Assembly (NCBI GenBank): GCA_937901455.1
Contig: CALDIA010000077.1
Location: 1 to 22,495, forward strand
Reading direction: 5' to 3'
Source of the DNA: an uncultured Bacteroidales bacterium
GTDB lineage: Bacteria; Bacteroidota; Bacteroidia; Bacteroidales; WCHB1-69
DNA length: 22,495 bases
In this document: in pieces, positions 22,417-22,495 of the stretch
Numbering within the stretch: the stretch's first letter is position 1
Layout of the letters: every line of letters begins with the position of its first letter
Translations under genes and position numbers: made by a program
The notes under the pieces: generated by a model
Told to the model about the DNA's origin: nothing
Databases searched by the model: none
The model's input: only the letters and a program-made list of their open reading frames with translations

Positions 22417-22495
22417 TAAAAAATATAGGCAGGGGATTGAAAAAAAAGTACCTTTCGCGGTCTGTAGTTCAACTTATTTTGAATAACCAGCAGTT

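Overview
The window reads as chromosomal DNA of a member of the Bacteroidota, most likely an uncultured Bacteroidales. The evidence is the repeated TAnnTTTG promoter element of this phylum (for example 3058-3065, 3666-3673, 15715-15722, 16646-16653), A-rich leaders in place of strong Shine-Dalgarno sites, and the protein repertoire: a secreted GH2 beta-galactosidase with a discoidin-like tail, Omp85-like and AsmA-like envelope proteins, and SUMF-type domains. No rRNA, tRNA, CRISPR array, transposase or phage gene was seen.

Left part (1-3655). A P-loop NTPase is followed, 20 bp after its stop, by a Ser/Thr kinase with one membrane segment and a large SUMF/Fib_succ-type ectodomain. A separately promoted small protein with a helical DNA-binding-like N-terminus comes next. 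This looks like a sensing cassette whose input and output are unknown.

Housekeeping run (3666-5738). rlmB, a YfcE-like phosphoesterase and an unusually short miaA overlap by ATGA junctions and form one operon for RNA modification.

Redox block (5825-7800, minus strand). An OhrR/MarR-type peroxide sensor precedes a glutathione peroxidase, and a flavodoxin-like lipoprotein lies further downstream. The OhrR promoter contains two tandem -7 elements and an inverted repeat that probably serves as operator.

Accessory stretch (7800-9734). This holds gene-poor, apparently decayed DNA with hairpins, a small outer-membrane beta-barrel protein, a frameshifted reading-frame remnant, and a secreted mini-SUMF protein.

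Envelope operon (9744-15617, minus strand). Transcription order is an Omp85/surface-antigen-like outer-membrane protein, murB, a lipocalin-like lipoprotein and an AsmA-family protein, tightly packed. It is divergent from a membrane-anchored VanX-type D-Ala-D-Ala dipeptidase (15745-16569). A long-chain acyl-CoA ligase follows (16707-18428).

Right part (18432-22373, minus strand). This is a 1313-residue secreted beta-galactosidase gene carrying two in-frame repeat-derived segments: a perfect 30-bp palindrome near the N-terminus and seven 9-bp units in an inter-domain linker. These two segments, the kinase/NTPase cassette and the short MiaA are the most notable features of the window.
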